Below the pieces are notes generated by a model that was not told the origin of the DNA, made no database searches, and saw only the letters and a list, made by a program, of their open reading frames with translations. This document shows positions 47,355-58,611 of a stretch of DNA of 64,000 bases, piece by piece (position 1 is the stretch's first letter; every line of letters starts with the position of its first letter). A program made the translations under genes and the position numbers. Source of the DNA: Poecilobothrus nobilitatus (taxonomy: Eukaryota; Arthropoda; Insecta; Diptera; Dolichopodidae); contig OX352774.1 in the NCBI GenBank assembly GCA_947095535.1, positions 178,620,200-178,684,199 of the forward strand, in the 5' to 3' direction.

Positions 47355-47892
47355 ATTGAGGTTATAAGATGGTTCCATATTTGCTGTGTTCAAGCCAAGG
47401 TAACGAATTTCTATATACTGGAATACCACATCCAGGAATATAAGCTTCCGTAGGCATGGGCAATAAAAAAACTTTTAAATTAAAGTTTAAAAAATCATTT
47501 TGTAGAAAAATGTAAACAAAATTTAAAATCTGAACGATAAAAAAAAAACATTTAAAAATTGGTCTGCAATTTATAAAAAAAAAAAAGAAAACGCAAAGGT
47601 ATACTTTAAATTTATATCTATCAATCTTTAAGAATTGAAACCCTCAAAAAAAAATCTAAGAGATAAAAAATATATAGAAATTGGAATTTATACCCTGCAG
47701 ATATGAACAAAAAAGAAAAAGGGATTATTTAAACCATATGTAGTCATTCAATGTCTGTATATGACAACACACAATAATATAATAAGTACTGTAGGCTGCA
47801 TAATCTTTTAATAGTTTTCTCCTTAATCTTGTTCTATAACAATATGATATTATGTTACCACATTGTTGGTTTTTAGTTTATATTTCTATTTT

Positions 47893-47941
<49 letters not shown>

Positions 47942-49124
47942 AATCTCATTTTCCTTTTTTTTATATCTATTGTTTTGTAAGGATCAAAGATCACGAGGAA
48001 AGAGAAAACGAGACCTTTAAAATATTTCAAATAATTTTTTTTAAGGATTTCATTTAAAATTAGTCATCTAAATCTATATATATACATATATAGGTAGTAA
48101 TAAACTTATTTCGATGTGGGTTTTTACTTTGGTTTTTTTTTTTTTTACAAAATAAAGTTGTTTATTTTTAATTTTTGGATAAATTTGTAGGTGTTGTTGA
48201 AAACTTAACGGATAGGTAATACGGGTAAATATGATGTTGGATTAAACAGGTCATTAGGTCAGATATTGTATGTTACAAAAGGAGTACCTATATTGATTTA
48301 ATTTTATTTAATATAATAATAATATATATATATATGTTTTAATAGTTTTTGGGATTCATACATAGGTATATATATATAAATATACATTTCTTTATATAGG
48401 TACGTTTTATACAGTTACTTATTTATTGATGATGGGTTCTGATGGGAGAAATATTAGAAATGTGTATTTTGTTTTTTTTTTTTATATATCTAAATTATTT
48501 CCAAAAAAAGGGATATTCAAAAACAAAAAAAAAAAAGGATATTTAAGGAATTTAAAAATGAAAATGAAAGTTTACAAATGCCTTTTTATCCTTGTGGTTT
48601 GGAAAGGGATCAAAGATTTAATACAGAAAATTTAATATTTTTTTTCTTTTTGTTGTTGCTGTTGTTGTGGTTTTCAAATTCTTTCAAATATAATTAAAAT
48701 GCTTTAAAAATTAGTGTATTTTAGTTTGTATAAAAGTTTTTAAAGCTCAAAAAAACATTTAAATATAAATATATATACTTATGTATAATTTAATATAATT
48801 TAAGAATATTTAATGTACCCCATGTAAAAGTAACCCCTAGGGTCATAGAGAATATTTCTAATTCAAAACAAAAAAATCATAAATTTAATTATAACAGTAT
48901 AATAATATTGTCAAAGTTATTTAATTATTTTAACTTCTTTTCTAGTACAGTTTGAAAACTTGTTATTCAATTAATTTTATTAGATTTTTCATAGGTTATC
49001 TGGGAAAAAAAAACTAACAATTAATAACCAGTTGCGAACCTAACGATACTACGTGTATTAAAGTTCGTAAGTAAATTAAGGGAGTTGAGGCGCTTTTTTT
49101 TGTGGGAGTATGAGTATATTTCGA
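47355..49124. other. AT-rich DNA with a ~30-base T run
   Basis: Contains a T run at 47904-47933 and AT microsatellite DNA near 48303-48380. Two plus-strand frames (47863-48057, 48426-48635) follow homopolymers and lack motifs. No gene recognised. Confidence 0.6.
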
Positions 49125-49224
49125 ATCTCGAAAAACACCAATGACATATACAATGAATACACAATGCGTACACAATGAGAGTACGTACCTATGTGTAATC
49201 TCGACAGACACCAATGACATTAAG
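49125..49224. repeat. Spaced direct repeat
   Basis: AATCTCGAAAAACACCAATG (about 49130) recurs as AATCTCGACAGACACCAATG (about 49197), 67 bases apart. The second copy abuts the edge of a LINE fragment. Origin unknown. Confidence 0.6.
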
Positions 49225-49800
49225 GCGCGAATTCTCTTTGATAGTTTTAACTTTAAATCAACCAAACATCACCTTCCTTTTAAATCAAATATTAAGTTAG
49301 AACATATGGTACAATAGACTGTTTGGTTTGGGGATTGGTTAAAATGCGAATAAAAAAACCTGGAAAATATGGGAAGTAACTCGATTTTTAGGAATATCCA
49401 ATATTTTAGATGCGTGCTATTCCATATTCCCGCTGTATGCATTACAAACTAATTTCCATATGAAGAGGTGTATCATTCGGGGTACTTTAAGATATCAGGG
49501 TTAGCTTATATAGTTCTCCTTGTATCCCGATTGAAATTTTTATGTTTTAAGATTTTAATTTTGAATAGTTCAATATTAACAAAATATCTTTAAAATAGTG
49601 TGAGTGCCTCAATGACATTTGAATAATCTAGTGGAGTTAGAGTTGAAATATAGCAATGGGAAGATTTATTAAAAAAAATTTTGCACTTTATCTAGGTAGC
49701 TATATACTAGTTTTTGGAACTCCTGCTCAAATGTCTGCATATTATTCCATTCCACGCTTGGTGAAAGATTTATAAATAGTTAATAAATCTGAAGACGAAA
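49225..49800 (-). mobile_element. LINE 3' part (family D), copy 3, decayed
   Basis: Minus-strand translation, through several stops, aligns along the 56022 copy: SDLLTIYKSF with SDPLNIYKTY, PKTS with SKTE, SSYGN and FV-T--WN with SAYGN and SFVVRTSRMLN. The 3' UTR keeps AACCAAACATCACCTTCC. This copy is much more diverged than the one at 56022, so it is probably older or from a sister family. Confidence 0.65.
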
Positions 49801-50375
49801 ATGAATACATTTTTGGTATTTCCTATTCTTTTTAATATCTTCTTTATAATAAAAAAACATTGAAAAAATTCCTTTAGAAAAAAACGTGAGTAAATTTTTG
49901 TTGGGCCACTTTGTTTCTTACTTAAATAAAAACTCAGTGAATTGAATATGTTATTATTATTACTACTTTATGAATATGTTATTATTTTTATTATAGCTTT
50001 GAAAAAATGTGGTAAAATATAATTTTGCTATTTTTGTTTAAAAAAAAACAAAGAAAGTTATATAAAAAAATTATAGTTCTTCAGATTCATCAGTTTATCA
50101 GAATGGTTTACCGTTGAAATAAATTTTATTAATCCCAAAAAATCTTTCTATTTTTCTCTAACCATTTCTTCTTTAAATGAAATTTTCGGAAGTCATATTA
50201 ATAATAATTTGAATTGGGTTTTTCATATATGTATTGATTAATTAAATTTACAACAAGTAAATGTAACTATAAGTCGTTGCAACCGACTTATTAATACCCT
50301 ACACTCGAAAAATTCAAATTAAATTCAAAATCCATAAGTTATTTTAGTTAGGTATTTAATATAAGCTAAAAACAT
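49801..50375. other. AT-rich non-genic DNA
   Basis: No gene or recognised repeat. Confidence 0.6.
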
Positions 50376-50740
50376 AAAAGCTTTTACAATGCTTGTACAA
50401 AATTTCAAGTTTCTATCTTTATTAAATTTAGAGATATGCTTGTTAGACCTTGGCAAGCGTGTGTCAGCTACACAAACTCATTTCCAATTCATCCCAAATT
50501 ACAGGGACATAGAGAAAACATTATAGAACATCCTTGTACCAATTTTAAAAATTCTATCTTTATTGGTTTTGGAGCTATGCTCGTTTGTTCTTTGGCTAAT
50601 TCGGAAGCTTCTAAAATCCGAACCCATAGTCCAAATCATCTCAAATTTCAGGAACATAAATGAAACATGACAAAACACCCTTGAAACAAATTTGAAGGCT
50701 ATAGTCTTTATTTGTTTTGGAGATATGCTCGTTTGCTCAA
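50376..50740 (+). repeat. Tandem dispersed repeat, ~130-bp units
   Basis: Two and a half units. Each unit has CTATCTTTATT-G/A-TTT-GAG-TATGCT(T/C)GTT, then CAAATCATC/CAATTCATC-CAAATT-CAGG-ACATA, then AACA/AACACCCTTG. Unit starts lie near 50395, 50535 and 50685. The 75-codon frame at 50436-50663 spans two units but does not repeat as protein in register. Class unknown. Confidence 0.6.
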
Positions 50741-51647
50741 ATTTCTTGGTTTTACATAATTCTCTATAAAAGTATAATATTATAGAACACTGATAATTTT
50801 TTTCACAACGTCAAGACCCAACACTTTTGTTCCATACATAAATATAAAATACATAAATGTAAAATGAGACACCCTTTACCTATATAAAAAAAAAAAAATA
50901 AACATATAAATAAATAAAATTGTAAAAAATTTTGATAAAAAAAATATTGTTTAAAATCATTTTCCTCTTTTCTTAAAAGCTAAAGCGGCATGAGTCACAA
51001 ATAAGTGCGTGTATATTGATTAGATCACATTGAAACTTACAAAAAATCAAAAATATGTTAAAGTCAAAATTAAATAACCCCAAAAAATATTAAAAAATTA
51101 ACTATAGATTTTCTGGTGTACATAATTAAATTTTAGAATTAATTTTTTATTCATTGAGTCAACACAAGCGATTTTTTTGTTTTTTTGCCATTTTGATTTT
51201 GATCTCCTTAAGTGAAACCGAAAATCTTGATTCGCGTTTTTCTAAAATCGTTTCAAAACGATCGTTTTTCAAAATCATTTCGCGTTTTTATAAAAGGTTT
51301 TAAAAACTGTTTTATTTCAATAAAAAAAACGCTGAAAAGTAATAAATTAAAAACATTTTATTAAAAATACCTATTGTAAAATTTATTTTTAAAAATTTTC
51401 AATTTAAAATGTATACTTAAATTTCTTCTTCTTTAATTTATTTTTTTTTATATAATTAAAAAAAAAAAAAAAAATTATAAAACAAAAAGAACTTTTTAAT
51501 CTAAAAATATTTCCAAAACTATTTCCGATTTTTAATTAGTTATAAATAGAGTTTTAAATTTTATTATTAATAACTTTAAAAAGTTTTCCTTTTTTTTTTT
51601 GTTTTTTGTAAATGGATGTACCTCTACATGAAATTATTTAAAATTAA

Positions 51648-51678
<31 letters not shown>

Positions 51679-52056
51679 AAATTCTCCTCAGCAATAATTA
51701 TTTAATAATTTTTACACAGAAATTTCAATTTTAATAAATTAATTTTTAAACGGAATTTTAGTAATATAAATTTTACATAAAAATTTTTTTTTGTAAATTT
51801 TCTAAATATTATTCTTCCTTAAAATTATCAAAATATTCCCTACAGGATTTTTATTTTAATTCTATATTATTTTAAATTATTATTTTTTTTTTTTTTTTGT
51901 TATCCTTTAGAATTCGTTCAAATGAAATTATTTTAACTATAAGTAAAATATTTAATTTTATTTATATTTTATGTGGATTACACATTTTTAACAATCATAC
52001 GTTTTATTTTTTTTTGTTTTTTTTTACAAAATATTTCAGACATTTAAAGTATGTTC
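50741..52056. other. AT-rich DNA with a (TA)n tract
   Basis: (TA)n at about 51648-51678. Near 51230-51290 is a cluster of CGCGTTTTT..TAAAA direct words around the palindrome AAAACGATCGTTTT. No gene recognised. Confidence 0.55.
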
Positions 52057-52306
52057 TAGGGCTTCTCAAACAGAATCTCAGGATCCCGAGGGTAAAATAT
52101 GTATTTTCCCGTATTAAATCAAAATAATGAATACATATATAATATAACTAACATTTTCATTTTTTATTATACTTTTTTCAAATTCATATTAATTTATTTT
52201 TGTTTTGTTTATATTAACAAGAAATAAAATTCCCTTTTTGTTTTATTCATAAGTAGTAATTTTTTTCGTAAATAGGAAATTTTACGAGAAATGAGAGAGA
52301 GCCCTA
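52057..52306. mobile_element. 250-bp hAT-like MITE
   Basis: The left end TAGGGCTTCTCAAACAG is the usual look of a hAT terminal repeat (YAGGG-TTCTCAAA); the right end, read backwards, is TAGGGCTCTCTCTC. The 8-base flanks GTATGTTC (52049-52056) and GCATTTCC (52307-52314) agree at five positions, acceptable for a decayed 8-bp target duplication. No transposase. The 76-codon plus frame here is a by-product. Confidence 0.5.
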
Positions 52307-52355
52307 GCATTTCCACATGGGATATACTTATGTATTACAATGCAAAATATTAATA

Positions 52356-52375
52356 ACGATATAATATTATATCGT
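52356..52375. repeat. Perfect 20-bp palindrome
   Basis: ACGATATAATATTATATCGT reads the same on both strands. Short AT palindromes are common in such DNA; listed because it is perfect and includes CG bases. Confidence 0.8.
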
Positions 52376-52981
52376 ATTCATTTCCATTTCTCTGATATTG
52401 AAGAAGCAAAAATATTTGCATACCCTAAAGATGCATACTAGAAGCAATTTTATATTAAACGTCAAATACAGCTGATTTACTTATTTAAAAGATGTTGGAT
52501 AAAAAATAAATGAAATAAAATATTAATGCTAAAGTAATAGGCACTATATGAATTATGTTTTAGAAAAATGATTTTTTTAATTTCTTAAAATAATACATTT
52601 TTAAATTTAAACAAAAACACAATGTTGTATATTCTTTAGAAATTTTAAATTTAATATCAGTACATCAATATAATCTTCAGTTTACTAATGCCAATTAATC
52701 TCAAAGAAACTAGGAAAAATTCACCAGCGAAAATATGTCAAAATCATAATTTATCGCTTACGTACAGCATAAACGAGTAGATGGATATTAGATAAGTACG
52801 AGTTATATAAATGAGTACGAGAACAAAACGTTCATCCTGCGTTAATGTTTTGTAATGTTAATGTAAATGTTAACTCATTCACCTTTTACAAATGAACTTA
52901 TTTAATATTAAAAGGAAATTCAATTTATCATTTCTGTTCATTAATTTAATTAAGAAATTTTTTAATGTAATTTTGTTTTTT

Positions 52982-53063
52982 AAACGATATGTAATTATTG
53001 TATTTTAAGTTAAATGTAATGAATTTTACATTTAACTTAAAATACAATAATTACATATCATTT
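52982..53063. repeat. Long near-perfect inverted repeat, 38-bp arms, 6-base loop
   Basis: The left arm (52982-53019) and right arm (53026-53063) are complementary except for about one position near the base, separated by TGAATT. The right arm is followed at 53066-53077 by GTTAAATGTAAA, a third partial copy of the arm tip. The structure can extrude as a cruciform or fold as a hairpin RNA. No gene is next to it. Confidence 0.9.
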
Positions 53064-53607
53064 AAAAGTTAAATGTAAAATATTAATTAATAAGCATATT
53101 TTTCCAATTAATATTAAGAACTTTTATATTTACAATATAAATAAGTTAACATATTATTCATAATAATCATAATAAAGGTAGTCTTACAATTTAAAACTAA
53201 TTTATTTAACATAAAGCATAATTTATTTTATATCAAGGATAATCAAAATATGGTTTGCGTTTGAATGCATATATTCCATGTGAAAGCCACCTTATTTAAA
53301 AATATATTTTGGATTTTGAAATTAATTTTTATTTTGTAAAAATGTATAGTTTTGGTTTATTTTAGTAGGTTTATGAAAAGGATATTTTGTAATTATACAA
53401 TATGATTTATTAAATTAAATATTTAATTCAAAATTTTCTATTTCGAAATTTATTCAAATTATATAAAAGAACTCAGTTATTATAACACTATATCTAATAG
53501 AAAGAAATAAATATGCAGATATTTATTAATGGGTTGCCAATTTTCAATACATTAATAAATTAAAAAATTATGTTAAATTGATTTTTACACGCTAGTCAAT
53601 GGATTTT
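53064..53607. other. AT-rich non-genic DNA
   Basis: No gene recognised. Confidence 0.6.
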
Positions 53608-54095
53608 TTACATTTTGCTTGTAGATTCAGTATAGTGGACGAGGCAAAAAGGATATATAGGATAAAAGTTAGTTAGTTTGAGGATAAATTGAAAACGACT
53701 TAATAGAGGTTTTTTTAGATTTTTTTCTAAATTGTTAAACGGAACATTATTGACAGAGTGGAATATATTTGATGGAAGAATATTCCACAGCTTAGCACAA
53801 TTCCCTCTATACAATAATCAATTTCCATAACACATGAAATTTTTTCATGAGAGAGAAGGCATAATTGATTTGATTTCAATGGAATCATTATCATTCCGAT
53901 ACCTATCTATAAAAGAGATAAATTGCTCCAATAATTCGACGAATGTTTTGTAAAGAGCTCCAACAATGCTTCAACAATTCGACGAATATTTTGTAATAAA
54001 GTGTAATGCCAATGTTAAAATTTGTCCCAAGTCAAATTAAAGAAGTGGGGAGGCAGCCTATATGTAAAAAAATTACAGTCAAATGTTGTCAGAAT
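53608..54095 (-). mobile_element. LINE 3' end (family E), copy 2
   Basis: The minus-strand frame 53608-53814 contains YRGNCAKLWNILPSNIF and LEKNLKKPLL, the C-terminal pattern of LINE RT proteins in which RG...LWN.LP..I is followed by F...LK..LL. Upstream, in broken frames, HIGCLPTSLI and ITLYYKI correspond to the L.WLP..R......YK segment. Stops and a frameshift separate these parts. Related to 42610-43030. Confidence 0.7.
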
Positions 54096-54122
54096 TTTTC
54101 AATTTAAGAGACAATAATTTAA

Positions 54123-54760
54123 GCCTTCACGAGACCGGTGCATTTTTTTGCGGCAGCGGCGCGGTAGCGGTGCGACAAAAAAAATTGTGTGGAAATCGCG
54201 CGGAATCCGGATATCCGCTCACACTGAAAATTTAAAAATTCGCATAGACATAAAACGTAAAATCAAAAATATAATTATTGTATTGTCAATAAATTTAAAA
54301 ATTTTAAATTTTTTACATCGAGTGACCTGTGTTTTTGTTTATAAAAAAAAGTAATAATTTTTCTTTTTGAAAAAAATATTTGATTTACAATAAAAATTAA
54401 AATTATGTATTTGATTTAGGAAAATTTCTAAAACGAAAATAAATACTTCGTCAGAAGAAGCATTTTCATTTAACTCAATCCCAATTTCAAGCCATATTTC
54501 ATCTTTTTTTCTTATATTTTTATAATATTTGTTTGAAAGATCGTATAATATGGGATATTATTTAACTAACTCGATTAATTTTTCCACTTTGTCCTTTATT
54601 TTATCTTTCGTTTATTTTTAAAAATAAAAAGTTTAACATTTATTTGCGGAAAACGCATGAAAAACGCTATCAACCGGGTTTTTTTTTGCGGAAAAAATTT
54701 GTATGTAGATTTGATTTTGTAGATGCTGCTGCAAAAAGAACGCGTTGGTCTGGGGAAGGC
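54123..54760. mobile_element. 638-bp inverted-repeat element with TTTAA flanks
   Basis: Terminal repeats of ~36 bp: left GCCTTCACGAGACCGGTGCA then TTTTTTTGCGGCAGCGGC; right, read backwards, GCCTTCCCCAGACCAACGCG then TTCTTTTTGCAGCAGCATC. Both sides are flanked directly by TTTAA, a candidate 5-bp target duplication (a TTAA target with one extra base is possible). The left end is unusually GC-rich (GCGGCAGCGGCGCGGTAGCG). No transposase frame; the 68- and 62-codon frames have no domain. Superfamily not resolved. Confidence 0.7.
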
Positions 54761-56021
54761 TTTAATTTTCTTATCAATTCGCAAAATTAAATGAAATTTT
54801 TTTTTTTTTCTTTGTAAATTAAATTTATCTTGTTAATTAATCACCAATTCTTGAATCAGATTTTTAAAATTCTATTTACATTTCTTTTTTAATAGAGTAA
54901 TTTTATTAAATTGAAAAAAAAAAAAAACAAAAATTTATTTATTAGCATTTCCAAATATTTACATTAAACTTCAAAACATTTATTTTAAAAAAATTTGATT
55001 CGAAAACACTTAAATTTCATTCATAGCATCAAAAATTATTTTATCCTTTTTTATTTTTTAATTTTTTTTTTTTTTGTTTTTTGCACATGGTAAACCAACT
55101 ACTGCATAAAATACAATTTGATAGGCAAAAGTAAATCAAATAAAAATTGTCAAAAAATGGTTAAAAATTGTTTTATGTTCAATAAAAAAGAAAATAAAAC
55201 AAAAAAAAATCAACAAATCCCTACAAAATAAATAAACATTGAACTAAAGGACTAAAACAAATTTTCTATTCTATTATTCAATACTTAAGTACTCAAAATA
55301 TATCACATATTTATTTTATACCTTTGTTCCTGTATAAATTTTTTTTTTTTTGAATTATATTGATGTCCTACATTTCTAAATAATAAATTAGATTTGTCCT
55401 AGATTTGTTCTTTTTTTTTTTGTTTTTCCATATGTATTCATACATTTTTGTTTGTATTTATACTTGTATTTGAAAAGGACTTAAACTGTTATGTAAATTT
55501 ACAAAGGTAAATTGAATGTGTTTTAATTTTTTATTTGTTGTTGTGTTGTTGTGTTTTTGTGTGTTGTGTGTTTTTTATATTGTTAGTAGTAGTTGCGTTA
55601 TATTTATTTGTGATAAAATATCACTTGAATCTTTCTAAATTATTAAACTAATTGGAATGCATTGTGTGTTTTTTAAAGAGAATATATTATTATGGTAGTA
55701 AATGAAATGAAGGTGTAAGTAAAATTATTACCGATATTTGGTGAAAGAATTACCACTTATGTAATAATTAAATTAATAATAAATTTATAGAGTATTTAAG
55801 AAATAAGTAAATAATTGTTCTTTCTTCATATAGATAATTGGAAATTTAAATCATAGATTTCGAAAACAAATAGTTTAAACATATACTCGTAAATTTTTAT
55901 TTATTTATTTTTTTTTTAAACATTGCTGTATTTTAATTTTCTTCGATTATATGAGATTTTCAATAGCTTAACGTAAACTTATTTTCAAAGTCAAGATGAT
56001 TGTTGATCCATATCGTCTCTC
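54761..56021. other. AT-rich non-genic DNA
   Basis: A/T runs and short GT/GTTTT words near 55540-55570. No gene recognised. Confidence 0.6.
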
Positions 56022-56715
56022 CTTTTTTTTTTTTTTTTGGAGGGTAGATGGGAATCATCGAAAGACACTATAGAGGAGCACGAGTTCTCTATGAGTGTAG
56101 GGGACTTTAACCGACTAAACATCACCTCCCTATTTTGACCAAATAATAGGCTATACGACCTTTAGTACTAATCTACTGCCTGGTCACAGGAAGTTTAGTT
56201 AGGGGGAATGAAAATAGATTTCAAATTGACAGGCATATTGTGAACAAAGTTGTTAATATTCACCATGAATCTTTGCTTGTTGTAAATGTAATTATTACCG
56301 ATTCTGGGGAACACATGATGTGGAAGATAGTTCAGCATTCGCGATGTTCGTACTACAAACGAATTTCCATAAGCCGAATTATGTCATCTGGGAATTTTAA
56401 CAACATAGGGCTGGACAACAGAAGTTCTCCTTTTTTCTCTTTGCTTTGCTTTGAGAGGAGGCATCAAACTTTTAATCTCGTTAGAACAAAAACCCAACCC
56501 TAAAAGGTATCTAAAAAACAGGGTAAGGGTTTCTGTTAGGCGACGGAGACCGAGTGGAGAGAGCGTACAGATGACATGAGGATCGTTTATTAGACGAATT
56601 GCTCTATTTCGCACTTTATCGAAAAATCCCAGTTCCGTTTTGGAGGCTCCCGACCAAATATATGCATTCCACTCCATCTTTGGTCTTATATATGTTTTAT
56701 AGATATTAAGCGGAT
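56022..56715 (-). mobile_element. LINE 3' part (family D), copy 4, best preserved
   Basis: A 5'-truncated non-LTR retrotransposon on the minus strand: C-terminal part of ORF2 (56195-56715), a ~155-base 3' UTR, and a poly(A) tail seen as a T run at 56024-56038. Three more copies lie at 5340, 47005 and 49225, all on the same strand. The coding part resembles Jockey/CR1-type RT C-termini. No target duplication could be fixed. Confidence 0.85.
56195..56715 (-). pseudogene. Reverse transcriptase C-terminal remnant (LINE ORF2)
   Basis: In one frame of about 173 codons with a single internal stop (codon at 56384-56386): LNIYKTYIRPKMEWNAYIW, then KVRNRAIRLINDP, then LSPLGLRRLTETLTLFFRYL, then PYVVKIPR, the stop, then SFVVRTSRMLNYLP, ending LKSIFIPPN and TAA. 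This follows the thumb/C-terminal layout of LINE RT proteins: (L..IYK..IRP.MEY..H.W), (R.AIRLI.DP), (L..L..RR....LSLFYRY), (HPYVV), (RT.R.WN.LP). The palm with the YADD active site is missing, so it cannot be functional. The near-intact frame suggests the copy is fairly recent. Confidence 0.85.
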
Positions 56716-57949
56716 CAGAAGTTCAAAAGAAAAAAAGATAATAGAAGAATTAATTTCATCCTTACAGTCCCAATCTCAAGTCCCACAGTCCCTTAAAAAG
56801 AACAAAAACATCTAAATAAATATATAATTGCCTTTATAAAAATTCAAATTATAATTGCCTAATTCCCTTTATTTATCTTTATTCATGCAATTTTATCAAA
56901 TATTATTACCTGCCTCTGATGTTAGAATAATCTTCTAGAAGATAAGATTTCTTCTTTTTCTTGTTCCTTTTGCTCCATTAAGTTTGATGTTTTTATTCAA
57001 GATAATTCTCTATAGCAGCAATTGTGTTGATTTGCTAGTATTTTACCAGAGAGAACTTTTAAACGATTTGTGCACTTGGTTGAACGAATGATTTCTGAAT
57101 CTTTTCCAACTTAATCTTCCTTCAGTAACATTTTTAATTTATTTTCCCTGTCAGAGAATATTTTCGAAACGGATGTTAAATAAAAGAATAAAAAGAGAAA
57201 AGTTATTTACGCGTAATCTTCAATTGAAAGGCTGGCAACTTTACCATAACGCCATGAGTCAGATTAACCATTATGCATTGAGAGTTACGGTTGTTGGTTG
57301 CTTTAACTATATTCTATAAGTTATGGTTGCATGTAGATTTGCTTCATTTGCATTATTTGTATATTATTAGCGAGATCGCATAAAATCTTTTATAACAAAT
57401 GTTAGAAAGTGAATTTTAGCTGACAATTCCTTAAAAATATCTAAAAGAAAAAACAATTTTAACTATAGTTAAAGAAAAAAATATTTTAAATAATTTCAAA
57501 TACAAATTCTTTATTATTTATTTATCTTTTTCGCATTTTCTAATTTTTTTTTTTGGTTTCGACAACTTTAAATTGTAATTTAAAAAGAACTTTTGTTTTA
57601 TTTTAAATTATCTGATATTTAACAAGTCTTAAAAATCGAAATCTTATAAGAATATTTAAGTTTTTTTTTTTTCCTTTTTAATAAAAATAACTATAAACAC
57701 TTAATTTTTAAATCAACATAAAAACAAATAAATATAGAGTTAGTTAAAAAAAAATGACGTTTATATTTAAATTCTTTGAAAATCAGAAATCAATAAGAAG
57801 CAAAATAAATAAGTTTTTCTCATATTATTCAGCTAAGAGTTTATATTTTAATAAATATATAATCAAAAATTAAAATAATTGTCGTTATCACAATAGAAAT
57901 GCTATTTACAAATAAAGATTTTGAATTATTAATCTTATGTAGATAGAAG
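56716..57949. other. AT-rich DNA with an unassigned patch at 57160-57400
   Basis: The patch near 57220-57320 is less AT-rich (contains GGCTGGCAACTTTACC and GTTACGGTTGTTGGTTGC) but shows no domain in six frames. A TTACAG at about 56763 followed by a short open frame (SQSQVPQSLKKN) is weak evidence for an exon. Confidence 0.5.
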
Positions 57950-58218
57950 GGGGCTGATTGTTAGCTTATTACAAAGTACTGTAAATCGAAGTCCATATCT
58001 CCGACAGATGGTTAAGGTTATTTAAGTAGAATTTCCCCAGAAATTTTATCCCTTTTGGAAAAATAGCTGGGCATTTATCGATTGAAAATTGTTTCTCTTT
58101 CATTTCATTTTTGCAGCTTATTGCAAAAGTCATGTAAGGGAATTGCTTCTGGCATGTCTACTGATCGGACAGTGTCTCGTAAAAAACCCCTTTTATATTA
58201 CTATTTTATAAAATTTTA
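57950..58218 (-). mobile_element. LINE fragment after RNase H (family I), copy 2, distal part
   Basis: Nucleotide match to the plus-strand copy at 43036-43330: shared CACTGTCCGATCAG/CATTGTCCGATCAG, CAATTCCCTTACA/GGAATTCCCTCATA, CTTAAATAACCTT and CATCTGTC-GAG. Minus-strand translation includes MPEAIPLHDFCNKLQ and, in another frame, LNNLNHLSEIW, matching the Cys-containing tail and the L..LSE motif after RNase H. It is colinear with 58612-58835; the transposase relic between them splits the element. Confidence 0.75.
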
Positions 58219-58221
58219 TAA

Positions 58222-58600
58222 TGTCATCATACTCAGTGCAAGAATGTGCAAAAATTGTTGAATTTTATTGTGTTTCCGGACGATCAATTTTTTGAACAAT
58301 CTCATTATGAGCGATGAAGCACATTTTCATTCAAATGGATATGACAATTAAGAGAACTGCTGAATTTGAGATAAATAACAGAACTGCCGAAATATCGTTC
58401 CCCAGATTTGGCGACCACTGATTTTTTGTGGCATTTCTTGATGGAACCGATTTATGTCAAAAAACCACAAATTATTCAGGAAATAAAACAGAATGTTCGC
58501 ATAGAAATTACAAAATTGAAGCCAGAAACGTATAGTGCAACGTAATGCAAAATGTCTTAAAAATTATAAGCATTTCAAATCAACCAGTCCAAGTTTGCTC
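58222..58600 (+). pseudogene. Deleted Tc1/mariner-superfamily transposase
   Basis: Starts ATG at 58222 with MSSYSVQECAKIVEFYCVSGRS, like the N-terminal helix-turn-helix start of arthropod IS630/mariner-type transposases, then a stop. After a large internal deletion the frame gives SDEAHFHSNGY (58310-58342), which holds the first catalytic aspartate, and soon after LPKYRSPDLATTDFLWHF and VKKPQIIQEIKQNVRIE, holding the third catalytic aspartate in SPDL. The segment with the second one (QQDG.T.H) is gone. Several stops follow. No inverted terminal repeats were found, so even the element ends are lost. It lies antisense inside a LINE remnant. Confidence 0.8.
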
Positions 58601-58611
58601 ATCCTGCGCCT

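Noticed and set aside
52039..52091. Exon-like 52-nt block after ATTTCAG with an open frame and a GTAAAA donor
   Set aside because: The GC-rich core begins with a hAT-like terminal repeat (TAGGGCTTCTCAAAC) that has an inverted partner at 52306, so it is more likely a MITE end.
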